Below are positions 31,664 through 42,286 of a stretch of 64,000 bases of DNA, one piece after another. Each line of letters opens with the position of its first letter. Positions within the stretch are counted from its first letter, which is position 1. The translations under genes and the position numbers were made by a program. The notes beneath the pieces are model-generated. The model saw only the letters and a list, made by a program, of their open reading frames with translations. It was not told where the DNA came from and searched no databases. The DNA is from Nothophaeocryptopus gaeumannii (lineage: Eukaryota > Ascomycota > Dothideomycetes > Mycosphaerellales > Mycosphaerellaceae): NCBI GenBank assembly GCA_031771865.1, contig JASISA010000001.1, positions 1,302,001-1,366,000 of the forward strand, read 5' to 3'.

Positions 31664-33969
31664 GTTGATACTGAAGTGCTCCTGAAGCGCACAGTCGACT
31701 GGATTGACGGAGAGGATGGAAAATTTGGAGATGGAGGTTGTGGCGATTCCAATTGCTTGGCATACCCGAATGAAAGCTCGGGGTTGAATATGACCCTAAA
31801 TTTTGATTGACAACGCGTCGTGCTCGCGTTGTTGACTCCTGTCTCCTGCTTCTCGCCGTGCTCACTTACACCACTTCGCTATCTGCTCAAAAACATGACG
31901 GTCGGAGAGAAGAGCGGAGAGCGGCCGGCGCTGGTGCATCTGTACCTCTGGCCCCCGTCGTCACCGTCGTACCGTCTAGATCGTGCCGACACGCGCGCTC
32001 CTGGTCCGCTTTACTCACGGCCAGCGGGTGCTTCGAGGCGCTGGCGCTCCCAAACGATGACAGCCTTTCCAAAGGGCGTTCGAGCCCTTGAAAGGCCATG
32101 TCAGGGTCGAGAGGTACTCCGCACATACCACACATCTGAGCCATCACGAGCATCACGCTCCCGGAACCGCCACGGCCGCAGCGATCTGCTCGAGCTCGAC
32201 ATCTGGTTCCGGCCCGGCTTGCCTGTATCATGGGACGCTTTCGCGATGGCTCCCTCGACCCTTGCAGGTCATGCCGCATACGAGGGCGGCCTCTCACAAG
32301 CGAGTGCCTAACTTGGGCTATTGCAAAGCTTCTGGGGCTATAAGAGAAGCCTCCTGCCACCTCCAGGTGTCAAGCGCAGTCCCTCTAAGACAAGCTGGTC
32401 CTGGCTTTTCATTCGCTCGTCCAAAGCTCCGAAATTCTGCTTGTACCTGAATCATGTTCCATTAAATGCCTTAAGGATCCATGATGTCTTCGAGGTACCT
32501 CTGGATCCAATCTGAAGCGGCTAGCGATTCGACCAATCGAGCTAATTGGACAAGTCTGCTGTCACTTCCTCCCGGTTGGCTAGTCGGACTCAATGGCATT
32601 CCATACCGAGACCACGTCGCTCGTCCCGTGGTTCGCATCTGCAGAAGGCGACAATAAGGCAAACTTGCAGCGGGCTAGCTAAAGATCCGCCCACGGGGCG
32701 TAAGGAGCTAAGGCATCTCGTTGACCGGTAGAAGAGCACGGATGATCGAGGTCATCTGGGCCGAGCGTCGCTTCGTATAAGAAGTCTTTGCTCTATCATC
32801 GAAATTTCTGGTGTTCATCAGCTTTGTTCTGCTTCTGAAAGACGTTCCAAACCGGTGCTCCACTTGCCGCTGCTCTAGCAAGCCACAGGACTCCGACAGC
32901 CTGGATGCACCGAGGTCAAGCGACAGATATCAGACCATTCCACGACAGCTAAGCGCGGGAGCCCACGCACGTGCACATTCACACTGCATACCCCTCGATC
33001 GGCCTTTCTGGCACCTTCGCCGGGTCTGTTATACCGTGCGATGCCGCCTGAATAACGTTTTGAGCCGCAAATCTTGGCAAAGTCTCGGCGAAGGATTCTC
33101 ACGTGAATACCCGGAGCTGCCGATACGACGCGTCTCCTCAAGGCGGGTGGAAGGAGAGGGCCGCCGTATGCTGCCGGGGGCAATGCCGAATGTTGCTTAG
33201 GCTGGCAGAAGCATGCCGGGTCAGATATCGTCACAAGCGCCGCTGTCAAACTCAAAACCAAGCAATGCGGGAAGGATGGAATCATCAATGGCACTGGTTT
33301 ACTGTGCCACAGAATCTAGTGACGCCTATAAGTCTCAATCACTGGCCTCAAGACCATGCTTCTCTCAAGGCTTGCGAGTCTAGGAAGCCTGAAGACGGTA
33401 GGTGACGGCATCAATTCGGGTCCGATCACAGTGCGAGGTCTGGACCGGACGGCTGGCGCTACGGTGTGTACGAAGCGATTTGAAGCTCGAGCTTGTTCTA
33501 GGAATCCATGTCGCCAGCGTACGCGGACGCCCACCTGGCCAGGATGTGGTCTTGTCGCCAATATGGGAGGCATGGAGTTCATCAACACGTCCGTGGTCTG
33601 GCAATGGGTCGCGCCATCACGCCCGTCGCAGGACGAGGTGGTTGCTCCCGGGACATGTGAAGCCGTGAATTGACTTTTGAAGCTACATGTACCGCTGTCT
33701 TCAGTGATGCGTGAATGGCTCGATTGCTCACCGGAGCGGCTACTGTCGCTTCTAGGCCCAGCTGCTGGGCTTGGACGGGTCTCTGCAACCGCCTTGAAAG
33801 CGGCCAACACGTCACTGGGGATCGAGTTGTCGAGCTTGGATATGAAGACGAGGCTACGAGCAGGCTTGATTTTGTACGCTCCAATCTTGACTCGATTGTT
33901 GAGAGTGGTATGAAGAGCTGTGTGTGTTGACCCGCGAGTTGACACAAGAATGAGCTATACAGTGTAACT
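31664..33969. other. Gene-poor intergenic stretch
   Basis: About 2.3 kb. Open frames on both strands near 32.0-32.4 kb and 33.3-34.2 kb overlap each other and show no domain, start context or splice sites that I can support. The part next to 31663 must hold the NOB1 promoter. Confidence 0.45.
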
Positions 33970-34730
33970 ATGGTAAGGACGAGTATCGACCGCCAAGAAA
34001 GCTCACTCATCGTATTCAGGTGTCCTACTACTTCGAGATAAAGCAGATTCAGCCCCGCCGGAACGCTGTACGCCGAACGACTGCAACAGGGCAGTGGCTT
34101 CCAAATAACAGGCGACAGAATCATGTTCAGAGCAGTGAAGACGGCCTCACAACGAGATATTTGTTTGCTCATGACGGGCAAGCCGCGGCAAATCAAGCGC
34201 AGACATACCCATTACCCAACGTTCCGGCCGGCCTTGCACCATACAGGAGCTATACTATCTACCACAGCAATGGTATACTCTGGACGGTCCCACTTGATGT
34301 AACCTCGACTTATGCGGGGGATGGAACGGAACACTCTCTGGGTCAAGAGGCACACAGCTCAGACTCTGATTCGGAAGATGAACCCCATGATGACTGGGGC
34401 GAGCTTCGCTTCAGAGCAGCCGATAACGCAGACCAGCACTTCACTTACGCACGAGCATATCTGGAGCTCGAACGACTCATCTATGAGCGTCCCGGCCAGG
34501 ATTGGGTCCCGTATTTCATCCCAGATGGCTATCGAGCAGAGGCTGGTTTTAGTACGCGGGACAGAAGATATGGTGGTCTCTGCGGGGACCTTGCGTTGAT
34601 GGTTGGAATCGCTGCCATGGCCATACCGTGGAGGCATTGGACTACCTGGCTCCCACGGATAATACACAGTCAGGGCTGGCATCTGCCTCAGGGTCTTACA
34701 CAGGCGGTCCCACGGTTAGCTGGCTGTTAG
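33970..34730 (+). CDS. Hypothetical protein, probable start codon alone in exon 1
   Basis: A 237-codon frame (from 34020) lacks an ATG at its start, but a clean intron lies directly before it: GTAAGG at 33973, GCTCAC branch region, TTCAG ending at 34019 (47 bp). An ATG at 33970-33972 sits immediately before the donor, so exon 1 would be the start codon only and the protein would begin M-VSYYFEIKQIQPRRN. The product is about 237 aa, with an acidic patch SDSDSEDEPHDD in the middle. The 3' end is unsure: another frame (34628-34852) is also open and has coding-like composition, so a further intron near 34.6 kb is possible. No family recognised. Confidence 0.45.
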
Positions 34731-35573
34731 TCGGACCCATGACATTGGGTAAGCGCATACTGACAATGAGTAGTCAGAGACAAACGCGGCATCGTCGCCA
34801 ACGTCTATCGAGGACCGGGATCTTCGTCACGCCAAGATCTTCGAGATTATGAGAACGGCCGCTTCGGGCCTATTTGGCCATGAGGTGCACTGTCCGTCGA
34901 TTGTGGTTACAGACTGCAATTTCCTATACGTTTGCTTCATCTCAATACAATCAAGAGGTGGAGTGATATTCTGGTCCTTGAATAGGGGTTTTGAGAACGA
35001 TGGAGCCTTGGCACGCTTTTGCATGCATTGATACTCTCTCCTGTCACTAGTGTCCCTGACTTTACCAGTTTTGCGAGTGCGGAAGATTTGCAGATACTTC
35101 GATTCCATTCACATCAACTTAGCTCATACGACTATTGTTAACCTATATCGGTCTGCCAAAGCCACGTTCATCCACATGTCCCATCGTCTCCCTTGCACCC
35201 ACCCCCCAATCCCGTTAAGTCACCGCCCTTTTCGTCTCGTCGTCCTCGCTAATCACGCCAACATTTGTTCTGAATAGATGGAGTCGACTACTCTGGCCCA
35301 GAAGCAACATTCGGTGTCTTCCTCCTAGTACTTTCTCGGCAGTACTGGGACCTCTGTCGATTCAAAAGATTCTGTATAATGTTGATGGATTTTGCTCTAG
35401 TGTCTTTCGTTGGGTCCAGTGTATTCAATGTGTCTCTACCTTGCACAGCTTTCGGCGGTGGATCATGCCGCATCGCCTCTTTTAACATTCATCAAATCAT
35501 CTTCCACACAGACCCCCTCCTGACCCATCTTCCACGCCAGATACGCCAAGACCTCTTCATCCTGCGCGAACAG
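34731..35573. other. Intergenic or unresolved stretch
   Basis: About 840 bases with short ORFs in several frames and no recognisable domain. A possible last exon of the preceding gene could lie in the first 120 bases. The sequence near 35310-35340 weakly resembles 35599-35630. Confidence 0.3.
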
Positions 35574-36533
35574 CTACTGCTTCCCCGCTCCGCATGCAAT
35601 ATTCGGCGTCTTCGTCCTGGTCATAGTGGCCTCTGCGTCCCTCTTCTTCCCGTCATCATCGATTCCAGCAATCTCACTCCCCGCATCAATGTGATGCATC
35701 AGCTCCGGATTCACCGTGAGACACTTGAAATCCTCATTGTCCCTACAAATCTCATGGATCCGGACGTCGAACGCTAACACCGGATGGATATGCTGTTGAG
35801 AAACTCTTGGGTGTGTGGGTGTAAGCTTTCAAGAGGAGGAAGGGTATGGCGCCAAAGCTCAGTGTGGAGTTTGTTGGCGCGAGACGGCCAAATGCGAATG
35901 AGGTGGTCGAGAATCCGCCATGCAAATAGTACACGTATGTGTGGAAGATGCTCGCAAATATTGTGAGCGCGGCTGCCAGCTGTTGTATACTGATCTTGGG
36001 CCTTTGCATCATGCACTGAAGATCCTGGCCAGATTGTAGCCAAATCGGATGAAAACCCACCGAGACACCATTCGATCCTCCAAGATGTTTTCTGATGCCC
36101 AAGAGGCAGATGCAGTCGCATTGATTTCGTTAGCAATGGCAACGCTATATTGCAACATAAGAGCTCTCACAGTCCAGTCCATATCTTACCTACTAAGCTG
36201 GATCACGTTGGTCTTAGGTATGACGTCTGCAAGCATTGGCAAGACCGCTAACGGCGCGGAGATATGGTCCCTGGCTATCTCGAGCTCCCACAGCGGTGTA
36301 TGGTTGGAGTGTTCATGAAGTCTGGCAACGACAAGAGAGTCATGTCCATGGGGAAGCTCAACGGCTTGGACCGGGGAAGTGTTCTGGAAGGGCAAATTTG
36401 GTGGCGCTTGGCAGATTGCGCCAGGGTCGCGTGACCATCCTTGCCAGCCTTCTCGTCTCAAGTCTGCAGAGGGTGGCACGTCGGGAAGCTGATACGAAGT
36501 AAGGGCTTTGGTGATGTCGAGAGGTGAGGTCAT
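35574..36533 (-). other. Possible hypothetical gene in pieces (unresolved)
   Basis: ATG 36533 (MTSPLDITKALTSYQLPDVP) opens a 115-codon frame that runs to a good donor GTAAGATATG near 36190, followed by a GCTAAC branch-like site and an ATCAG acceptor. Beyond it two frames are open to about 35770, and a third (FDVRIHEICRDNEDFKCLTV) from 35780 to 35574. A clean joined model could not be built: at least one frame change near 35770 has no matching splice sites. It may be a multi-exon gene or a decayed one. No family recognised. Confidence 0.25.
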
Positions 36534-37129
36534 GAGATGATTGTACCCGAGCACAAGATGCAGGTGGAGGAAACGGGCAAACGTACCACGCTGCAGCAGC
36601 AACCAAACTCACAAACTGCCGCGACATTGACTTTGAGCCGCACTGCAGGCCTGCAGGTCCGCTGTTGCTTAATTCTCCGATCATCGGCTGATATTCAGAT
36701 GAATCTTGGAGATGTGGTGCGATATATGAGCAATGGAAGCTTTAAGGAACAGGCCCGAGGCATCGCGACTTGATCGTGTTCCCAACTGCCACGGAGAAGA
36801 AACGCTGGTTGTCGCAGAGGAAGTCGTATTGCAAGGAACAGGGAAAGAGCGACAGGCGAGCGCGGACCATCTCCGTACCATCGCAGGCTAGACGCGTGAA
36901 CCCCACACGATCGGCTCTAACTTAGCGCAGAGTGAAACGCTCGTAGCAGTCCCCTTATTTGCAGCGACAAGCCTAACGTTACTCCCAAGACTGCAGCTTC
37001 CCTGGCGTTACCAGCCCACTGCCTGTCTATTGTTGCGATCGAGAAACACGCAGGACGCGGGCTGGCCTGTCCCCCATCTTTCGCATCTACACTACTTCTT
37101 CTCCACCACTACAGACACCAGAATGCAGC
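36534..37129. promoter_or_regulatory. Upstream region of the RA-PH gene
   Basis: About 600 bases upstream of ATG 37130. The last 80 bases are rich in pyrimidine tracts (CTTCTTCTCCACCACTAC), as common just before start codons of well-expressed fungal genes. No other motif is clear. Confidence 0.4.
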
Positions 37130-39991
37130 ATGGCAGACTTCGGATCGTGCCCTCCGGACAAGCCGTCGCGATACCTGTCGCAGCGGCAGAAGCATACGTT
37201 CAACGACAATGCAGCCAGAGCCGAGCCGATGCCCAGCTCACCACCGCACGATGATAGTCTTGCCAGGAGTAAATCACGCTATCGCAAGAACCAAGGCCCT
37301 CCGGCTGCTTCCCCTCCAGAAACAAGCCATTCGTCGCAGTCGCCCGCAAGCGAAATACCCGCGCGATACCATTCCACCAAGCATCGGAACTCGCCCATGA
37401 AGCCTCTCTATCAGGAGCAAGTCGTGCAAGCTCCGAGATCCCACCGAAGAACATCCTCGTCGAACAACAAGCAATCGGCTTCCAGCAACGACATAGCGCA
37501 AGCGCAAGTGGGTGCACGCGACCCGCGACACGACAGCGGCAATTCCGAAGGTGAACAGTTGAGACGACATGAATCCGACGAGAGATACGCAAGTCCTCTT
37601 CGCGTCTCCGAACAAATGCCATTTTCGCCAAACATTCCCTCTGCGTCCGCTCCCACTGGCGAGCTGTTTCCACCCCCGCGCCCAATCGAGCAACCGAAAA
37701 TTGACGGTCCTCCTCGGTCGCACGATATTCGGGCTACCAAGAGCACGAGTCAGTTACCGGTGTACAATGATTATGATGACGCTGGCTGCTTTGGTGGTAT
37801 ATGCAAGCGCAACAAGAAGGATCGGGTGTCTTCTGTCGAGCCTGCTGTACGACCAAAGACTGCAAAAGACCGCCCTGGCGAGTTGCCGGGCATCGATGCT
37901 CCCGTTCCCGACAACAGATACGTTCAAGTCGAGTGTAACAAATCGAAGAGGCTTTTCGCTGTTCCAGCAGGCACGACATGCATGGATATCATCAAGAGCG
38001 CTGCAACCTGTATGCCAGAGCGTGTGAACCCCAGATCTGCGGTTCTTCTTGAACGATTTGCGAGCGTGGGCGTCGAACGTCCACTTCGGCGATACGAACG
38101 TATCGGTCCCATTATGGACAGTTGGGAGAGCGACAGGCAGAATAACTTACTGCTGATCGATCCTGGCACGGGCACCGCGGAGTCTGAGCTGACACTTACA
38201 GGCGCGCCTAAGCAGCAACCTCAGGAACAGACTTGGAGTCTGATGTGGTCTTGGAAGCCTGGCAAGTGGGACAAACGTTATGTCACACTCCGAGCTGATG
38301 GTCAGATTGTCTGCCAAAAGGACTTGGACAAACCAAAAGACGCGTCTAACATTTGTCACTTGAGCAGTTTCGATGTGTACAGCCCTACTCCCGAAGCTTT
38401 TAAGAAGAAGATCAAGCCGCCCAAGAAGCACTGCTACGGCATCAAAAGCGAGCATAAGACAACCATGTTCGAGTCTACCAATGACTTTGTCCACTTCTTC
38501 TGCACTGGGGATCGCCAGACGGGCGACTCATTCTATCATGCAGTACAGAGCTGGCGAAGTTGGTATCTCGTTGACGTACGCGGCGCTGGCAAGATGGAGA
38601 AACCGAAGCCAGAGCAGAGCTCCAGGGAACCGAGGGACCGATCGACAAGTAGCGATCACACAAAGGCTCACCGCCCGAATGCGTCCATGGACTCGCACTA
38701 TCAGCTTGGTAGTTTCAAGCCGATGAATATTGACATCGACCGGTGGGAAAGCATGACTCGACCAGGTAGTGCAGGGTCGCAGAATGATCGGCAGGTCTCT
38801 GGAGGGGTTTCGAAGGCCGCCAACCAGTTCGATGTCAATGTCTCCCCCGAACGTCGGACTTCTTCTGCGAAACGTCAGCATCCACCTGTTGCTCTCAATA
38901 CTAGAGGTATTCTGGCCGAAGACGAGCCGCTTGCCGATCTGAACAGAAACGGTTCTGTCAGCAAGCGGAGGACGTCGGTAGATCAGAAGAGCCCGAAATC
39001 TTCAGAGTTCAAAGACACTGGTCTACTGGGCAGGAACTATTCTCAGCGTCGCAAGGAGAACTCGGAAAGAGATGCCTCCCAACAACAGGCATTCGTAGCA
39101 GGCCCCAATCTGCTAAACGGCGGTCTATCGGGTCGAGAAGAGAGTCCGAGCAGTAGGGATGGGCTGAATGGACAGCGTTCGACACGCAAGGACGCCAGCC
39201 ATACCGACATGAAGCGATCTGGATCCACTCGGGACCCGAATCGAGGCGGCGGAAGTCACGTCCGAGGCACCTCTGTCGATCTGAACCGGTCTGGATCCAG
39301 GCGGGAGATGCCCAAAAAGCCACTGGTCGACCTGACTCCGACTTACAGGGAGCCTCCCCAGCATGCGAACAAAGGTAGAGGCTACAGGCCGGCTCAGATT
39401 GGAACTGGTGGCCTCATTAACAACGCGACGTCTCCCGAAGACCCACTTGGCCTTCCTCAGAACACCATCTTCCGCAACATTGGTAGCGGGTCTTACAGTC
39501 CAATGCAATCCAACGGCTCTGGCCTGGTCGATATCACCGCCCAACACCAGGAACCTCCCCAACATGCGAGAAAGGGTAGAGCCCACCAACCCGAGAACCA
39601 TCATGCAGGCGGCTTGGTGATGAGCGCTTCCACCCCAGATGACCCTCTTGGCATGCCTCAAAACCACGTCTTCCGCAGCACCAACGCCATGTCAGAAGGT
39701 CGCCGTCGAGCCGGCTCAATGTCAGAAGCGACGAACCCCCGACGCCAGCAATCTGTCAAGAAACCGGAGGCCTTCACTGGAGAAGGTCTGCTCGGCTCTG
39801 CAGCGAATCGCCAAGGCTGGGGCACGATCGACAAGGGCCGCGGCGTCATTGACGGCAGCCGCGCTGGTGGCAAGCCGCTTGTTGACCTTACTGAGGACAG
39901 CACATTTGCCAAGGGCAGTCTCCTTAACAAGGCCCAGAAAGCGGAAGGCATACCCAAGCCGATTATTGACAGGAATAGAGACGCTGATTAG
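37130..39991 (+). CDS. RA-PH domain signalling/scaffold protein
   Basis: Intronless 953-aa frame. The first 210 residues are disordered (Ser/Pro/Arg). A Ras-association-like domain spans about 262-346 (NRYVQVECNKSKRLFAVPAG, then SAVLLERFASVGVERPLRRY). A PH domain follows at about 367-478, from QTWSLMWSWKPGKWDKRYVTL to the closing helix FYHAVQSWRSWYL. This RA-PH tandem occurs in Grb7/MIG-10/lamellipodin-type proteins and in a conserved fungal group; it would bind a Ras-like GTPase and phosphoinositides at the plasma membrane. The tail (480-953) is disordered and contains two copies of a repeat of about 55 residues (731 and 798: LVDLT/I, EPPQHAxKGR, DPLGxPQNxxFR), with a shorter LVDLT near 916. 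The substrate GTPase is not known from sequence. Confidence 0.88.
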   Translation: MADFGSCPPDKPSRYLSQRQKHTFNDNAARAEPMPSSPPHDDSLARSKSRYRKNQGPPAASPPETSHSSQSPASEIPARYHSTKHRNSPMKPLYQEQVVQAPRSHRRTSSSNNKQSASSNDIAQAQVGARDPRHDSGNSEGEQLRRHESDERYASPLRVSEQMPFSPNIPSASAPTGELFPPPRPIEQPKIDGPPRSHDIRATKSTSQLPVYNDYDDAGCFGGICKRNKKDRVSSVEPAVRPKTAKDRPGELPGIDAPVPDNRYVQVECNKSKRLFAVPAGTTCMDIIKSAATCMPERVNPRSAVLLERFASVGVERPLRRYERIGPIMDSWESDRQNNLLLIDPGTGTAESELTLTGAPKQQPQEQTWSLMWSWKPGKWDKRYVTLRADGQIVCQKDLDKPKDASNICHLSSFDVYSPTPEAFKKKIKPPKKHCYGIKSEHKTTMFESTNDFVHFFCTGDRQTGDSFYHAVQSWRSWYLVDVRGAGKMEKPKPEQSSREPRDRSTSSDHTKAHRPNASMDSHYQLGSFKPMNIDIDRWESMTRPGSAGSQNDRQVSGGVSKAANQFDVNVSPERRTSSAKRQHPPVALNTRGILAEDEPLADLNRNGSVSKRRTSVDQKSPKSSEFKDTGLLGRNYSQRRKENSERDASQQQAFVAGPNLLNGGLSGREESPSSRDGLNGQRSTRKDASHTDMKRSGSTRDPNRGGGSHVRGTSVDLNRSGSRREMPKKPLVDLTPTYREPPQHANKGRGYRPAQIGTGGLINNATSPEDPLGLPQNTIFRNIGSGSYSPMQSNGSGLVDITAQHQEPPQHARKGRAHQPENHHAGGLVMSASTPDDPLGMPQNHVFRSTNAMSEGRRRAGSMSEATNPRRQQSVKKPEAFTGEGLLGSAANRQGWGTIDKGRGVIDGSRAGGKPLVDLTEDSTFAKGSLLNKAQKAEGIPKPIIDRNRDAD

Positions 39992-40314
39992 CCATGAGGC
40001 TTGGGTAGAGATGCGTAGGACGGAAGGGAGTACAGAACAGGGAGATTTATTCATTTGTCTTTGGTTCAGCAAGGCATTCGTGAGACGGCAGAAAAGGAGG
40101 TCATTGTTTTCGTTTGTATGAGTAAACGGCTGTACTGATACCCCCAAAACAGTAGCGGTAGTTAGTAACGAGCATGGCACATAAGAGTGCGGAAGAGGAG
40201 GACGAGGATATAAGGAGAGACAGTCATGCATAGCGCAGCATAAGACAGAGAATTAATACGACAGATCGTTGAGTAGTAACCAAAGTGCTCTATCTTTCCC
40301 CCGTTTCACTAACA
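39992..40314. other. Convergent intergenic region
   Basis: 323 bases between the 3' ends of the RA-PH gene and the glycosyltransferase gene; should hold both 3' UTRs. Nothing else seen. Confidence 0.5.
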
Positions 40315-41532
40315 TCAAGGCTCCAAAATCCCCTTCCTCATAATCTCTGCATCCTTTGGCGCCTCCGGCTTCATCCAAACAATACCTTCCCTCGTCTGTT
40401 CGAAATGTGAACATCCCCATCTCAATAATTCCGCAAACGTCCCTTCCTCTGTATCCTTCCCCTCATTCTCATCCCACCATACCCCCAAATGCGTGTCATG
40501 CGTCAATCCTTTTCCATGAGTGATTTTCTGTAGACTGCTCTTTGTGAGGAGACGCCAGACGAGTTTGAATGCATCTTTGTAGGCCTGAGAGTCTTGTGGG
40601 GCGGAGAGGGGAGTTGAGAGGGTCTCGTAATGTTTGAGTCCATTGAAACCATTCGTCGCTTCCATTCCCCAATCTTCTTCCAAAGCATCAAAGGTTAGGA
40701 TGTGGGTTTGCCAATACTCGGTCCCCGAAAATCGATCCTTCGCATCTGCGGGAGGCTCCAACAAGCACAGCCGTACCCAGGAGAATACCTGCAAGATGTA
40801 TTCGAAAACTTCTAAAGGGTCGATTTTGAATTCCCAATGGAATTTGGATTTTTCCGCATCGGAGAAATCTAAGTTGGAAGTAAAAGCTAACAAGGGATCT
40901 TGGATGATTCCTTTGTGGTTTGTGCGGGTTTTCCAGAGGTGGGTGAAGATGGTGTGCCATCTTAAAATAAATGGATTTTCCTTTCGAGCCATTGTGAAGT
41001 GGTTGGCTATTACTTGGCCGTACATGACGGGTGTGCAGATTTGGTAGGGGGAGGATGGGTCTTCGAGTTCATTCCAGCCTACGCGGTCGAGATTGCGGAA
41101 GAGGATGTTGCCGACGTCTAAGAAGCAACCGCCGTGCGTGTAGAGGAGGGCGCCGCGTAGAAAATCTGCGGAGTGAGGGCCGATATAAGGACCTGTCATT
41201 TCCCCATCGACGAATGCCTGCGGTAGCATTGCTGCAGGCGCGAATTTGAGGGCATAATTCGGTGACTCGGGCATGGCGTCTAGGATTCTGACGGTCCATG
41301 GTTTGTCACCGCTGCCGCAGATTCGCACCCAGTCGCAGACGTTGCGTTGAGTCCAGCCGGGCATTGTGGCAAGGCCTTTATCCCAAAACGCCCAGATATT
41401 TTTCTCCCCTGTGACGGGGACATGTTGTTGGAGGGAGGAGAGGATTTCGGAATCGGAGCGAGTGTCTTTTGGCTCGACGACGCGTAGCTCGTTCTTGACC
41501 TCATCGGGCACGGTGAATTTGGGTTGGGCCAT
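40315..41532 (-). CDS. Capsular polysaccharide synthesis (Caps_synth)-type glycosyltransferase
   Basis: Intronless 405-aa frame from ATG 41532. KNIWAFWDKGLATMPGW and CDWVRICGSGDKPWTVRILD resemble the N-terminal strands of the Caps_synth/GT32-like family. HSADFLRGALLYTHGGCFLDVG is the nucleotide-sugar site: the S/ADxxRxxLLxxxGGxxxD pattern is clear, but the usual DxD/DAT ending reads DVG. TPVMYGQVIANHFTMARKENPF matches the family's acceptor-side segment. No signal peptide or membrane anchor is visible, so it may be cytosolic. Fungal members often neighbour secondary metabolite or cell-wall genes, but the neighbours here are housekeeping. Donor and acceptor are unknown. Confidence 0.82.
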   Translation of the reverse strand: MAQPKFTVPDEVKNELRVVEPKDTRSDSEILSSLQQHVPVTGEKNIWAFWDKGLATMPGWTQRNVCDWVRICGSGDKPWTVRILDAMPESPNYALKFAPAAMLPQAFVDGEMTGPYIGPHSADFLRGALLYTHGGCFLDVGNILFRNLDRVGWNELEDPSSPYQICTPVMYGQVIANHFTMARKENPFILRWHTIFTHLWKTRTNHKGIIQDPLLAFTSNLDFSDAEKSKFHWEFKIDPLEVFEYILQVFSWVRLCLLEPPADAKDRFSGTEYWQTHILTFDALEEDWGMEATNGFNGLKHYETLSTPLSAPQDSQAYKDAFKLVWRLLTKSSLQKITHGKGLTHDTHLGVWWDENEGKDTEEGTFAELLRWGCSHFEQTREGIVWMKPEAPKDAEIMRKGILEP

Positions 41533-42286
41533 ATCGAATAATAGTCTCTTCTTGAGAAGGAATTGATATTGCTGGTTTTATGTGAGGAGAGGAAGTCGAT
41601 GGAACCTACATTCGAAGAGAGCGCAGCTACATATACCACCCACGCTGTATTACGGCATACGGCAGTTGCGCGGCCTATGCGAGCAACTGTTCATAATCAC
41701 AGAGTTGGGAGCCAGGTCGAGCGATGTCATGTTGTCCGAAGGATCGTGTCAAGAAGACTTCGATGATTCGTTCCTGGCATGCGCTCTTCAGCTGCCCCAC
41801 AGTGCACACAACGGGCAAATCAGCAATCGTTGGCCCCTGCTTTCATCGCTCTCATGTCCAAAGCCGACCAAGAACGCCATGTGAAAGGACTCTGTGTGGG
41901 TTAAAGCGCGGCTATAGAGGCCGTTTTAAAAGCAGCCACGACAGCTATGCCGGTCATCCTGAAAGGTCCCGAAGATTGTGAGGAGGTTAGTGCGATGATG
42001 GTTGATACGAAGCCTTTCTTTCTCACTCCTGTCTATATGCAGATCGACACTGAACGCTAAGGCTAGTCACCCGTCTCTACTGCCATTGCGCCGCGCCGAT
42101 TCGATGATGATTTCGTAGCATGATGATCAAAACAGTCATCTTGAGAAGAATGCTAGCTTCCCAATGTTCCTGTCTGTCGTCTAAATCGTGTCGTCCCTGT
42201 TTTCAAAGTCCTCCGCTTCATCTATAGATCTTCTCTCATGGTCTAGGTTCTTTCGATGTGCAACCGAGCTCTTTCCAGCTACTGAT
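41533..42286. other. Intergenic region
   Basis: About 750 bases between the glycosyltransferase start codon and the G6PD stop codon. No coding region or repeat recognised; contains the glycosyltransferase promoter. Confidence 0.5.

Noticed and set aside
33316..34196. Long minus-strand ORFs opposite the 34-kb gene
   Set aside because: They are antisense to a better supported spliced frame or lie in sequence without domain content.
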